From NCBI GenBank assembly GCA_029948255.1, contig JALIZF010001460.1, positions 1 to 64,000 on the forward strand: a stretch of DNA of 64,000 bases, read 5' to 3'. Shown here piece after piece: positions 38,895 through 49,069 of the stretch (the first letter of the stretch is position 1; the number at the start of each line of letters is the position of its first letter). Source of the stretch: Telmatactis stephensoni. Its lineage: Eukaryota > Cnidaria > Anthozoa > Actiniaria > Isophelliidae. The position numbers were made by a program, and so were the translations under genes. Below the pieces are notes generated by a model. It had not been told where the DNA came from and did not search any database. It was given only the letters and a program-made list of their open reading frames with translations.

Positions 38895-39060
38895 ATGATG
38901 GCGTCATATACTACAACTACCAGAATGCTTTGCCCACTTTCTTTTGTAAAATAATTAGTGCCAATTGTTCGACTGTTCTTAAAAGGGCCGGAGTAAAAAT
39001 CTGAATAAAAAAGAAAATTCGTAGAGCATTCTGGTAGTTGTAGTAAAATGACGCCATCGT
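38895..39060. repeat. MITE, GATGGCGTCAT ends
   Basis: The inverted arms are ATGATGGCGTCATATACTAC plus AACTACCAGAATGCT, matched at right by AGCATTCTGGTAGTTGTAGT and ATGACGCCATCGT. It is about 166 bp with no coding content. Confidence 0.8.
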
Positions 39061-40482
39061 CTGGACTTATGAGTTGAAGGGGCTCGCTCGGCGTAATCCC
39101 GCGCCTGCATTTCTTGCTAACAGCGGAGTACAATAGCGCCCGCGCTTACATTTGTCAGCGAATAGACCTAAAAAAACGATGGCGACTCAACGAACGCTAA
39201 CAACAACATACTAAAACAACAGACTGCTGTGCTTCCTTGGCTTGGATGGTTAAATATAAGAAATAGTCCAAACCAAAGAAGTTAAAGCCAAAATAAAATC
39301 CATTGTCGAAACACAGATGGGATCGAAACAGAAGTGGAATTCTGATCCAATTAAGTGTCGTTAATTTATAAATACAAAAAAAAAAAAAAAAAAAACCCCG
39401 CACATGGCAAATGTTTACTTAGTTTGACTATATTTTCTTAATTCAATGAATTCTTCAGGACGTGAATTATATCGTCGAATATCGGCCCGCGGCCAATCTT
39501 AAGATTCATTTTTAATGTCAAAAATTGAACGTTTTCATGTACTTTTTAATTCATAGTTCAGTTAGTGCGGTTGAATCGTTTGTAACTACTTTTTCCGCTA
39601 TTTCCCTTAGACATTGTAGACCTTATTTATTCCAAATAGTAATGTATAAAGAGTATATATTTTGTGTGAACAAAGCTAAGAAAAGTCTATTTCTAAGCCT
39701 AAAATTCTTAAGGCTGCACTTCTTGAAAATATTTTCTCTGGTAACCCATATCAGTCCATACTGTTTCTTTTAATGGCCAAACTATAAGCCGTGTTAATTT
39801 TTTTTCATTGTATTTAAACTCCGCTGCGAACGAAAACATTCTTTAACTACTGGCTATTTTCTTCTTTGAAAAGATTTTGAAAGTTGCTTGCTGATTTTCA
39901 AACTAGAACACAATTTAGCTCATCAGAAAGATGCATGCCTTGTGGCCCTACGAAACACACTAATGACCCACAAAAACCATCCGTAGACTTTATCAAACCG
40001 AACCCGCTAAAATTGGTCTAAAATTCAAAATAACTGGATAACGGCGGGCCACTGACAAATATTTAAGAGCGCAGTTTACATGAACGATAACCCTCACTCC
40101 CAGTCCTTTTTTCTAGGAAAACTTTGCTAAAAATGAAAGCATAATTGCGCCACAATCCCATAAGCATCTGAATGGTGAATGGTCTGCAGATTTCAGATTG
40201 ACGCTGGATTCTCAAATCCCTGCTTCATCGTTCTTCGATACCCAATATTATTTGTACTATGGAAGACAAGCCTGCGTATTAGCCCTCGTAAGGGAACTTG
40301 GAAACGAGGGCCTGCGGCCGACATTTATTGGTTTGAATTCTACATTCAAAATATAAATGTAAAATCCTGATTGACGGAGCGCAGCAAATCTGTCAAGCAG
40401 TGATGAAGAGACACGCCAGACATAAGCGATAAGCCGGCATTAGGGCAATAATGAACAAAATTCTGTTATCATACGTAGTGAA
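39061..40482. other. Non-coding stretch
   Basis: A run of about 20 A residues occurs near 39370. A palindromic GGCCTGCGGCC patch lies near 40308. The minus-strand AATAAA at 40483-40488 marks the probable 3' end of the methyltransferase gene. No other gene is supported. Confidence 0.4.
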
Positions 40483-40658
40483 TTTATTTGTATTAGAAAG
40501 CTGCTTATTTCATGATCATATTTACTACTAAAGGCTTTGTTTTGGCATTGCCAAAATCGTGGAAATCAAAGCTTGATAAAACGTTTTCAGCAATACGCAT
40601 TTGTCCTCTGATACTGTGCCGCAGAGAACTAAGAATCACAAACAAACAATGGCAATAA

Positions 40659-41986
40659 TTAGGCCTTTTTAACAGACTTGCTAGTGTAAATTTCAGTAGT
40701 ACAATCGATGCCAGGAAACCTGATATTTTGATCGAGAAAGTGTTTCTTAAGCACTTCTCTCAATCTGGATTCAAATAATTCACGGTGCTTTTGCCCTCCA
40801 GCCGCTACACCTCCAAAAGAAGAAAAACAACGGATGCATTCTTCTACTCCAACTTCTTGGAAGAACTTGAGGTTGACATCTTCTTTGTAGTCTTCAAACA
40901 ACCCACTGGAGAAAAGGATTTGTCTCCATTTATAATCATGTTCAAATGGCACTTGAGTCTTGTGGTAACTCTCCCAGAGAAGTTTGTACATGTCTTTGGT
41001 CCATTCAGGACGGTCTGGATCGGTTTCACTTGGAAGGTTAGTGATATAGCCCAGCATTCCGTCTGGCTTAAGAACTCGGTGCATCTGTTTGTAGGCTTGT
41101 TGGTTTGTGAACCAGTGGAAGCTTGCTCCAGCCACAATGGCGTTAACACTGTTGTCAGGGAAAGCTACAGAAGAGATTCACTTGTAAATTGGTAACCAAC
41201 CAACCAACCAACCAACCAACCAACCAACCAACCAACCAACCAACCAACCAACCAACCAACCAACCAACCAGCCAATCAATCAAACAACCAGCCAACCGAC
41301 AAACCAACCAGCCAGCCAGCCAGCCAAAAAGCCAACCAACCAATCAACCAGCCAACCAACCAACAAACGAGTCATCCATCCATCCAACCAGCCAACCAAC
41401 CAACCAATCGACCAACCCACCAGCCGGCCAACCAGCAATCATCCAATCACCAATCATCCAGCCAACCAGCCAACCAGCCAACCAGCCAACCAGCCAACCA
41501 GCCAACCAGCCAACCAGCCATTTTTTCATAGAATTTGACCATATTATAACAGTAAAAAAAATCCCTTAACCTTCTTTACAAGATTGGGCTACTATTTAAC
41601 TACTACTTACGCATGGTCTCCGCTTTACAACTTATAAACTCCACATCGGGTAGATTCTTGATGAAAGTTTGCCTCATTGCTTCCACTGGGTCCGTTGCAA
41701 TGTAGCGCACGCTAGCCTCCTTCCCTTTCAAAGCCTCCATCATAGCAATTGTTAAAAGACCAGTCCCACAGCCCAGTTCAACGATTGTTACAGATGAGCC
41801 GTTTTGCAGGATGACATTGTTTTCATCATCAAAAACCTGAACTTTTCTCAACAAGTACTCAGCTGACTCAACTGTATATATAGGGCGTATGAAGTGGTAT
41901 TCATCGGAACTTCCGTATGTCTCTTCAGGCTTGGGGAGCCGTTTCGCATTCACTGCTTGCAGGTGTTTTTTGTCTGTAACGTTCAT
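40659..41986 (-). CDS. Class I SAM-dependent methyltransferase, two coding exons, 293 aa
   Basis: Coding exons are 41611-41986 and 40659-41164, joined in phase 1 by GT-AG. The ATG at 41986 follows a strong acceptor (TTTTTCAACAG), so an untranslated 5' exon probably lies further right. The Rossmann fold is clear: motif [15 protein letters not shown] (about residues 70-85), an acidic residue after beta 2 (IATDPVEAM), [18 protein letters not shown] and VLKPDGML. This is the Methyltransf_11-type fold. The pattern is closest, from memory, to the trans-aconitate methyltransferase-like group of small-molecule enzymes. The substrate cannot be read from the sequence. The length is normal. A poly(A) signal lies at 40483-40488 on the minus strand. 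Confidence 0.9.
41194..41520. repeat. CCAA/CCAG minisatellite in methyltransferase intron
   Basis: Pure (CCAA)n from about 41194 to 41270 grades into CCAACCAG and CCAGCCAA variants up to 41520. It fills most of the 446-bp intron. It is open in several frames on both strands, giving spurious PTNQ and GWLV proteins. Confidence 0.95.
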
Positions 41987-42597
41987 GATCGTCTCCTGTT
42001 GAAAAATATTCAAGTTCAGATGAAGGGTCTAGGTATATGGAGCGGGCTGGTTCAGTTTACTGAGATCACTCCTAACCGTCGATTACATGAAACAGGTGAT
42101 GTTTATCTAGAAAACTAACTCATGCGTGCTAAGCAAAACCGATGTCCTTTTTCGGCCGGACTGACCCGCTTGACGCGATCATGTGGACAATTTTTAGTCT
42201 GCTTAGCTGAGATCTCAGGGCAGAATGCATATATGACGTGTCGAACCTAAACTACGACAATGCTATTTGAAATCTCTTTTGATATTCAAATGTTAAAACT
42301 CTTTTAGAGTAGTTGTCAATAAAGTACCTATCTTTGAAGTTTTTTTTGGCAGTCTCTTGAGCTCGCATGCAGACCGACCCGTTCCGCCAAAACTGACGCT
42401 CGACGCCATGTTTTAGTATAATTCATTGATGACAGGATTGCTTAAAGAGCGCTCGTGCAAAATAGAATGTGAGGGTACATAAAAACTCAGTATTTTATAA
42501 AAATTAGATTTATTGCGTTTATATATAAAACGTCAGATGTCAGTAATGATTGGAAGGAAGGTTTATTAAGTGGTTAAGGTATTTAAAAACAAGTCTA
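41987..42597. other. Methyltransferase upstream region
   Basis: This should contain the untranslated first exon and promoter of the methyltransferase. The stretch at 42120-42200 is CpG-richer than average. No core promoter element could be fixed. Confidence 0.35.
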
Positions 42598-42782
42598 TCA
42601 ATAAAACATTTTGAGTGGGAATACCTCAGCTCTGCATGCGATGTTTGATGCTTTATTATTAACTCCTAAATTAATATATCTACAATAGCGCAAATGTGTT
42701 TTTTCAATGCCGTTCTTATCCCATTTCTCAAAACTTCGACTTGAATATAAACTCCAAATTTCGCTCCCATATGTTACAGGGT
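42598..42782 (-). pseudogene. LINE reverse transcriptase, C-terminal fragment
   Basis: This frame of about 61 codons begins VTYGSEIWSLYSS, continues with HLRYCRYINLGVNNKASN, then ACRAEVFPLKMF, and ends in TGA at 42598. The spacing YGSEIW...LGV...RAE is the thumb/C-terminal region of LINE reverse transcriptases, matching the layout of the longer fragment at 58938-60130. No catalytic domain is present. It is a 5'-truncated or broken remnant, on the same strand as the endonuclease fragment at 43750-44285. Confidence 0.75.
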
Positions 42783-42910
42783 CTGAATGGGGTTAACTAT
42801 TAACTGAGAAACGGCTTTTAAATCAACTATTAACTGAGCTCGAGAATTTGTGTTTTTCAAAGCTGTTAACTGATACTAAAGAAACAACTGTTAACTGTGA
42901 TTTGCGTTTC
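42783..42910. repeat. Short TTAACTG-type repeats
   Basis: TATTAACTGAG or TGTTAACTG recurs five times within about 120 bp at irregular spacing. This is a short degenerate tandem array. Confidence 0.5.
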
Positions 42911-43093
42911 TCAAGAAAAACAGCATCATTTACATGCTGTTATAGAACCACCTTTTAGCTTATTCCACGTCGATTTAATTCGAGGGAATTAGTAACAGTC
43001 ACCGAGAATCAGTGTAGTTAAATATTGATGAAAATGAAATCTGGGGTCCTCATTTGCCAGTCTTGCAAGGCCAACGTGACCTGTCGAGGGTAG

Positions 43094-43187
43094 CCTGCGT
43101 AGCGGCCCTGGGGAGGGGAAGGGGAGAGGGAAGGGGGACTGGTTCCCCTTCCCTCTCCCCTTCTCCTCCCCAGGGCCGCTACGCAGG
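43094..43187. repeat. GC-rich palindrome
   Basis: CCTGCGTAGCGGCCCTGGGG and a purine-rich arm are followed by the pyrimidine-rich complement, ending CCGCTACGCAGG. The hairpin is nearly perfect, with a loop of a few bases. Confidence 0.85.
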
Positions 43188-43293
43188 TTAGTTGATGGCA
43201 GAAGTTAGTTCATGGCGAAAATAGTCAAAGTAATCGTAAGTTAGAAATGTGTTTGCTTCATCGAGTGTAAATAAAGACTCGGAAAAAATCCGA

Positions 43294-43366
43294 GCCCCCA
43301 GCGGGGATTGAACCCGCGACCTTCGGATTTCCGGTCCGATGCTCTAACCACTGAGCTATGGAAGGC
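43294..43366 (-). tRNA. tRNA-like sequence, probably a SINE or pseudogene
   Basis: This 73-nt sequence reads GCCTTCCATAGCTCAGTGGT, a D stem, an anticodon arm TCGGA-CCGGAAA-TCCGA, a T arm with GGGTTCAATCCCC and an acceptor ending GGGGGC. Box A and box B are good. Several acceptor pairs are wobble or mismatched, position 33 is C rather than the near-universal U, and the nominal anticodon GGA (Ser) lacks the long variable arm of serine tRNAs. It is therefore more likely tRNA-derived repeat than a working tRNA. Confidence 0.55.
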
Positions 43367-43430
43367 TCTAGTGGCGAGCAGGTCGATGATCTTATTTATA
43401 GCTGGGCTCATCGACCTGCTCGCCACTAGA

Positions 43431-43503
43431 GCCTTCCATAGCTCAGTGGTTAGAGCATCGGACCGGAAATCCGAAGGTCGTGGGTTCAATCCCCGCTGGG
43501 GGC
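43431..43503 (+). tRNA. Second tRNA-like copy, inverted partner
   Basis: This is the mirror copy of the sequence at 43294-43366, differing by about one base in the T stem (GTGGG in place of GCGGG). Both lie in a palindrome spanning about 43255-43545 that shares the flank CTCGGATTTTTTCCGAGTC, itself a small hairpin followed by T-rich sequence. The same doubts about function apply. Confidence 0.55.
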
Positions 43504-43586
43504 TCGGATTTTTTCCGAGTCTTTATTTACACTCGATGAAGTGAAACACATTTCTAACATTATTCCGAGTGACCATATTCTAAGAC

Positions 43587-43675
43587 AGTTAAAGAATGAA
43601 CACTCGTGTCCCATGGGATATAGAGTCCTATATAGTTCTCTATATCCCATGGAACACTCGTGTTATTCTTTAACC
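43587..43675. repeat. Short inverted repeat
   Basis: GTTAAAGAATGAACACTCGTG and CCCATGGGATATAG are matched by CTATATCCCATGG and ACACTCGTGTTATTCTTTAAC. It is about 89 bp and may be a small MITE. Confidence 0.7.
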
Positions 43676-43749
43676 CTTACTTAACGCATAAACTACTACA
43701 AACTTGTTGCTCGTTCGCTCGCGCCTACAAGCCATGTTTCTCACACACA

Positions 43750-44285
43750 CGCGTCCAAACACACACACACTCGCAATGACGTCTCTCAAACGTCTCGCAA
43801 TGTCTGATGGGAATATTCTGACACCATCTTTACATACAGAATCACTATCTCTTCCAGTACGAGCATTAAAATCACCTAGTAACATTATATAACCCTTTTT
43901 CGAGAATTCTTGAATTTCATTTTCTAACTTTTCAAAAATTTCGTCATTAAAATAATCAAAATTTTCAGGAGGAATGTATACCCCACAAATAAATAGATCT
44001 TAATGTTTTCCAAGAATGCTTTTGGAGATTCGACACCAAATGAAATTATTCAATGATTTAACGACTTCAACGAAATTTCGATAACTTTGTCAATATAAAA
44101 GCCGGCACAGTAGTTTTCTACTTTGGGAATAGCATTTGTCCAGGTTTCGGTAAGTATAATAAAATCATGCTTATTAACAATATCTTTCAAATCAATGTAA
44201 TCACATTTGTTTCCTAGAAGTTTGCTATTCAAACCATTAATGTTCCAGGAACAAAATGAAATTCGTTTATCAAAATCAGTCTAAC
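43750..44285 (-). pseudogene. LINE endonuclease (EEP) domain fragment
   Basis: On the minus strand the reading starts ISFCSWNINGLNSKLLGN, continues DIVNKHDFIILTETW, then after a frame break ICGVYIPPENFDYFNDE and IMLLGDFNARTGRDSD. These are the first three conserved blocks of the apurinic-type endonuclease (exonuclease-endonuclease-phosphatase fold) of LINE ORF2: N in WNINGL, E in TETW, and D and N in GDFNAR. A stop and a frame shift near 44000 and the loss of the rest of ORF2 make it a pseudogene. Confidence 0.85.
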
Positions 44286-44740
44286 ATGATCAAAAAATTT
44301 CTTTATAGCTTAATATATACTAGATAATTAAAACTTTAAATGATAACTTGAAATATAATAATATGGATATACTATGAATATGTAAGATACAAAGGCAACA
44401 GATCTTCAAAATAGAAAAAATAACAAAGATAAAAATCAGATTGAAAAAAATTCCCCAATAAAAGGAAAAATACTTAAAAAAATTAAAATTTAAAACAAAA
44501 GAAAAAACAATTAATAAAATGAAATGAAATATAACTAACTTATAAATGAAAGCTGAAGAAAGAATAAATTGACTTTTTTCATTTCATTTCGTTTCGTTGT
44601 GTTTTTGAAGTAAATTAACACTAAAAATAGTAAGAAATTAAGCTCAAATTTAAGGTCTAGTGAGTATTACAGAAACATCTGTAACTGTCTTATGAGATTT
44701 CTTAATGGAGTAGACAAACCTGTGTTGGGATCAGCAACTA
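44286..44740. other. AT-rich, A-rich stretch
   Basis: The segment 44390-44570 is dominated by A and contains many AAAAT words. No coding or repeat structure is identified. Confidence 0.4.
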
Positions 44741-45131
44741 CCGTATTTACTCGAATAGACGCCTCCCCCGAATAGACGCCGCCCTCAATTAGACGCCGCA
44801 CTTAGACTCAAAAATATTAATAGACGCCGCCCCCGAATTGACGCCGCACCGTAGATGCTGCGTTTATTTGAGGAAATAAAGATTTTCTAATAATTATTAA
44901 ATAAAAGTCTATTTCACGTTTAAACCAGCAATGGGAATTTATTTTCTCTTAGGATTATAAAAAAAATCATATGTTGTACGATATTTAGCAATTTAGCTAC
45001 CTTATTTTTACTGAATAAAGTGATTATTAAAATAAACGCCTCCCCCGAATTAACGCCGCCCCCGAATTAACGCCGCAGCTGGATCGCGCGAAATGAAATA
45101 AACGCCGCGGCGTCTATTCGAGTAAATACGG
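44741..45131. repeat. MITE with CCGTATTTACTCGAATAGACGCC ends
   Basis: The exact terminal inverted repeats of about 23 bp are flanked by TA on both sides. The interior repeats GAATAGACGCCGCCC- or GAATTAACGCCGC-type units near both ends. It is 391 bp and non-coding. Confidence 0.88.
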
Positions 45132-45267
45132 TAATGGTGGTACAAAAGGACGAGATACAGCTTGGGCCAGAGGAGGATGGACAGTGGCGCGCAAAGGATC
45201 ATGGTTCAAAATGAAATTCTAACTCAGTTGACTCCAACCACCGAGGTGATAACATCAATAGAGGTTC

Positions 45268-45549
45268 TCAAACAACAACACTATCGATCAAGAATATAGA
45301 TTTTCGAGAATAATGACTTAGTAATAATACACTGTGTCGATCCATCATATCCATTCGAATTGACAGCACCAAGTTTACCTTCCCTGGCGATGCCGGAAAG
45401 TAGAACTGAAAGTCATCTACTGCCATTTCAGCTTTGTAAATATATTCGCCTCCAGAAAGGCGCCTTCTGGTCGTTCCATCGAGCGATACATCTATCCAAA
45501 AGTTTGCAAACCTTAACTCTCCATGTCTTGTTAGAGTACACAGAAGCAT
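45268..45549 (-). other. Unrecognised 93-codon open frame
   Basis: The open frame begins at an ATG and encodes a mixed, protein-like sequence with alternating hydrophobic residues (FANFWIDVSLDGTTRRRL, then AVDDFQFYFPASPGKVNLVL). There is no domain I can name and no clear splice partner. It lies between two transposons and may be a fragment of one. The plus strand is open over the same bases, so chance is possible. Confidence 0.25.
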
Positions 45550-45769
45550 TATTTTTCAGATAAGCTCTTTTGTAAGTTTTATCAGTTAGTTCATAGCTTT
45601 GATTCGTTATCAGTTATGAAAGTCGAGATACCGATATTATAACTACAGCGGAAATATAATGTTTGGCAAATTTAGCAAAGCTTATATGTAAAACTGATGC
45701 TGAATGAATCAGGGATTTTCTTGACGTAGGTTTATTATATTTGCTTTTTGTAGGCTTCTTGCCTGGAAT

Positions 45770-46683
45770 GAGGGTCTCAATGGGGGGGTATCAGTCACGA
45801 CTCACGCTTAAAAAAATCGCTTTTTCACGACTCACGGTTAATTTTTCCGAATCACGGTTAACTTAAGCGTTTTGAAGATTTTCCGAAATAGCACGAAGAA
45901 AAAATTCGTTTTGAATTGAATTGCTGTTTCTTTTTGGCTGCTTGTCTCTTTGGCAAAAATGTTAATACGTTTAGCTCTGATTCGACATCGGTTCCTACTA
46001 ATGGAAACTCCAAGTCAAACTGTTGTTGGGTAGCAATCCAAAAATTGTCAATCCTTCCGCCCATCTTTGCAAGACGATATAGCTTGAGTTCAAATAAACC
46101 CAAGCCGAACGTTTTGGCCTGTTCCTTGAGGCCCAGGTCATCAATTATTTGCCTCTTGAGATCGTTGATCAAAGGTTGGTCATTAATCTTTAAACGGACC
46201 TTATACCGCTCACAGGGCTTCTCTTCACCCGTCCGATAGAAGCTTACCATGCCTCTTATGACGGACATGGTCTTATAAACACAAGAGTTTTCTAAGTATT
46301 CGAGTACAAGTACAAGTCGAAGCAAAAACTACACATTATTATAGAATTACACAAGTTAGTCAATCATTGACACACTGAGGAGAGTAAAAACTGAGACGCC
46401 TGGACAAAGACCACCAAGAGTGACATAATGAGCGCCTGGTTGACGCCTAGTCAACTCGCCCAGGAAGACCAGGCAACGCTCAAATGTCATTGGTCTCACG
46501 CCCCAGCGCCACAGGAGAGTTCACCTAGACTTTAGATCACTTAAATGCACTATAAAAAACGAAAATCACGGCTCACGCTACAAAAATTATTCACGGCTCA
46601 CGATTACTTTTTTCGAATTTTCACGATTCACGGTTAATTTTTTAAGCGTTTCACGACTCACGCTTAACCCCATTGAGACCCTC
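45770..46683. mobile_element. 914-bp TIR transposon carrying a Crinkler-header-like ORF
   Basis: The ends are GAGGGTCTCAATGGGG and its exact complement, flanked by TGGAAT on both sides (45764-45769 and 46684-46689) as a likely 6-bp target duplication. Next to each end are clustered copies of TCACGACTCACGCTTAA and TTCACGATTCACGGTTAA in the same orientation, probably transposase-binding repeats. The only ORF is at 45858-46268 on the minus strand. It encodes no transposase, so the copy depends on another element. Confidence 0.82.
45858..46268 (-). CDS. Small protein resembling a Crinkler (CRN) N-terminal header, 136 aa
   Basis: The ATG is at 46268; the upstream open frame has none. The product has a ubiquitin-like pattern: VSFYRTGEEKPCERYKVRLK, then PLINDLKRQIIDDLG, then FELKLYRLAKMGGRIDNFW. 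CRN header domains show the order beta strand, dLKxaI helix, then LKLxLAKxGG, which this follows closely. The last part is basic (KRQAAKKKQQ). CRN proteins occur in oomycetes, fungi and some animals, and their header is thought to derive from transposon-linked systems. No C-terminal nuclease or kinase effector domain is present here, so it is a header-only protein or a truncated one. The match is by eye, so the family call is tentative. Confidence 0.4.
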   Translation of the reverse strand: MSVIRGMVSFYRTGEEKPCERYKVRLKINDQPLINDLKRQIIDDLGLKEQAKTFGLGLFELKLYRLAKMGGRIDNFWIATQQQFDLEFPLVGTDVESELNVLTFLPKRQAAKKKQQFNSKRIFSSCYFGKSSKRLS

Positions 46684-47429
46684 TGGAATTATTAAATGTC
46701 GCCATGAGGAACATGCTTTCTCTCCGACGAACAACTGAAGATTAATGGACCGGACTGCTTCTGCTTTGAATTGGAAGCGTTCATACTAATAAAAAACATA
46801 AAAGGAAGGCTTTTTAGGCGTGAATGAAGCTTCATAATAATAATATCTCTTCTAGTATTTTAAGGTTTGTTTGGATTTTCCAAGTTTACTATTGGGAAAC
46901 CTGACATTGACCTGAGTATGACGCGGTATTTTTGTCACCTTCTGGAACAAGATGGCAAATTTTCTTAGTTTTCAAACCGCTCTATCTCTGAAACCGCTGC
47001 GGGGGCAAAGGGGGGCAACCACTTAAAATCAAAGTTCAGTTCTTGAACTTTCCAGATATGTAAATTTTGTTGGCTTATTCGCTAACAATATGTGATTTCA
47101 CATAGTTTGAAAGTACCTACTCTGCAGAGTTTATCTCTGCGAGAAGTATCATGCGTGACTGAAAATGATGACAAAAGTTTAACTGAAAATATCACTTGTC
47201 TTTCCGATATTTAATGTCAGTTCGATTCCTTGATAACTCAACATTGATTCTGAAGACTTAAATTGCAAAGTTTCAACTAAATTCAAAAGAAAAATTCCGT
47301 ATTTATCGCCTTTGTATGTATTTCGAGTGAATAATCTGTCACGCCAGAAGCGACCTTGAAGGAGCAAGTTTGATTGGTCTAACGTATCACGTGGGAAGTG
47401 TCCATCCTCCTCTGGCTTGGGCATACGAC
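46684..47429. other. Non-coding stretch
   Basis: No gene is supported. A minus-strand open frame (47179-47568) runs partly through a repeat shared with 60520-60590 and is not convincing. Confidence 0.35.
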
Positions 47430-47450
47430 GGCCGCCCATCTCGTAGTTTG

Positions 47451-47524
47451 GCTTGTTACTCGTGCCCAGGCCTTTAGGCCGGGAACGAGTTATAAACTGC
47501 AAATGTTTTTTTTTTTTTTTTTCT
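47451..47524. repeat. Repeat shared with 60520-60590
   Basis: GTTACTCGTGCCCAGGCCTT, TAGGCCGGGAACGAGTTATAAACTGCAAATG and a T run are almost identical to 60520-60580. Both copies are in the plus orientation and end in poly(T). Confidence 0.75.
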
Positions 47525-47750
47525 CTCTGTTCGTCGCCAGAAGAGGCCTTTCTTGCGCAATCGGTCACGTGTTAAAGCTCCTGATTGGTTAAGAGCGCAA
47601 GGAACAATGCCCTTCATTCATCACCTTTGAGCGAGTGCGAACTCTTCGAAGGTCTTCGAAGTGAACGCCAGTCAGGAACTTTAGGAATGCAAGATGGCGG
47701 ACAGCCCAAAAAATGGCTTTCAGAGACAGGCTTTTCCAGCAGTGAGACAA

Positions 47751-48320
47751 TAGATCGATTTCACTGACGTCATCGAGAAAAATAAAGTCGGTTTCAGAGC
47801 ATCAAATAAAATAAAAAATACTTGTACCTCAAAGAACAACTAAATCTTTGCAACTCTAGAAAATATTGAGTCAAAAGAGCTTTTCACCACGAAGATACGA
47901 ATGCATGTTTGAATGTGGGCTTGTTGTTGGTAAGAATGTATGGGGCCGCCATATTGGTGTACACCAATATGTACACCAATATGGCGACCATAAATACCAA
48001 GCATCGAAATGATATTAAAAATACATTTATTTGTTCATTTTATTGATTATATATATAGAAAATGACAATTAAGTTCAATACCAAAGCAAATGAGGTGAAA
48101 TTTGTCGCAAATTGATGTGTTCTTACGCCGTTTGAAAATGCGTGACTGCATGGCGTGACACAATTTTGGTGCCGATAATTTGCCAAGCGATGAACAGAAT
48201 CAGACCAAATTTCCAGAGACGACTTCTTTTCATGATACATACAAAATACCAGGCAATCAACTTTCTCCGAGTTTTAGTTTAGATTTTAGTTCTCTCGTGA
48301 CGTCACGTGAAATCGATCTA
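47751..48320. repeat. MITE, family A, copy 2
   Basis: The inverted ends are TAGATCGATTTCACTGACGT and ACGTGAAATCGATCTA. The interior is homologous in reverse to 15629-15996. A palindromic GGTGTACACCAATATGTACACC segment (47955-47990) is absent from copy 1, so copy 2 has gained an insertion of its own. Confidence 0.85.
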
Positions 48321-49069
48321 TTCTTGACTTTCACATGACGTCATCAAAAAACTTACATGCTTCATATAGATCACTTAAAGTTGGGTCTATAGTATATTCT
48401 TTATATCCACAACAGAAATTGTTCCTGAATATTTGAACTATTTCCGTTGTTTGGTTTTCGAGTTATCAGAGGTATAAATCTTGTCACGTAATATTGTCAC
48501 GCGTATTCAACAGACGCAAAAACAGACAAATTTGCTACAAATTACGCACATTTGGCTTGGTCTTTGAATGAAACTTCTGTTTTTAATATATCTGTATCAA
48601 CTTAAACGATTTAACTGTTATTATTATATGATTTTGCCAATTCTTATTTTGTCCGCCATGTTGGTGTCGCTCAGAGCGACACCAATATGGCGACGACATA
48701 CATTTCTTACATAAGAATGAGTTTGGGAAATTGTTAATATCTTTGCAAAAAAATTCTCTTTCGGACTGAAAATTTCTTGGACATATGGAGTTTTACTTGC
48801 TCTTTACAAAGATATACATTGAATTCACTCAGGGATGTGAAATTCGCTGATATTTTGGTGACCCGTAGAGTGACACCAATCACAAAGTGCCACACATTTC
48901 TTACTAAAGAATGAGCAGTTAAAATGGCAATATCTTCGCAAAAAAAAACTTCTTTCAATTCAAAATTTTGCAGAGTTACATAGTTTTATGTGCTCTTTTG
49001 AGTGAATTACATTTGATTTCACTCAGGATCCTGGAAATTTTTCGATGACGTAAGTGAAAGTCAAGAATA
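48321..49069. repeat. MITE, family C
   Basis: The inverted ends are TTCTTGACTTTCACATGACG plus TCATC at left and GATGACGTAAGTGAAAGTCAAGAA at right. The left 200 bp recur in reverse at 38650-38845. It directly abuts the family A element on its left. It also holds a GGTGTCGCTCAGAGCGACACC palindrome near 48663-48683. Confidence 0.75.

Noticed and set aside
41155..41569. Long repetitive frames (PTNQ repeats and GWLV repeats)
   Set aside because: Produced by the CCAA minisatellite, which has no stops in several frames.
43241..43544. Two similar ~80-aa open frames on opposite strands starting MNPRPSDFRSD
   Set aside because: They are translations of the antisense of the tRNA-like palindrome, mirrored because the DNA is an inverted repeat. 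Not proteins.
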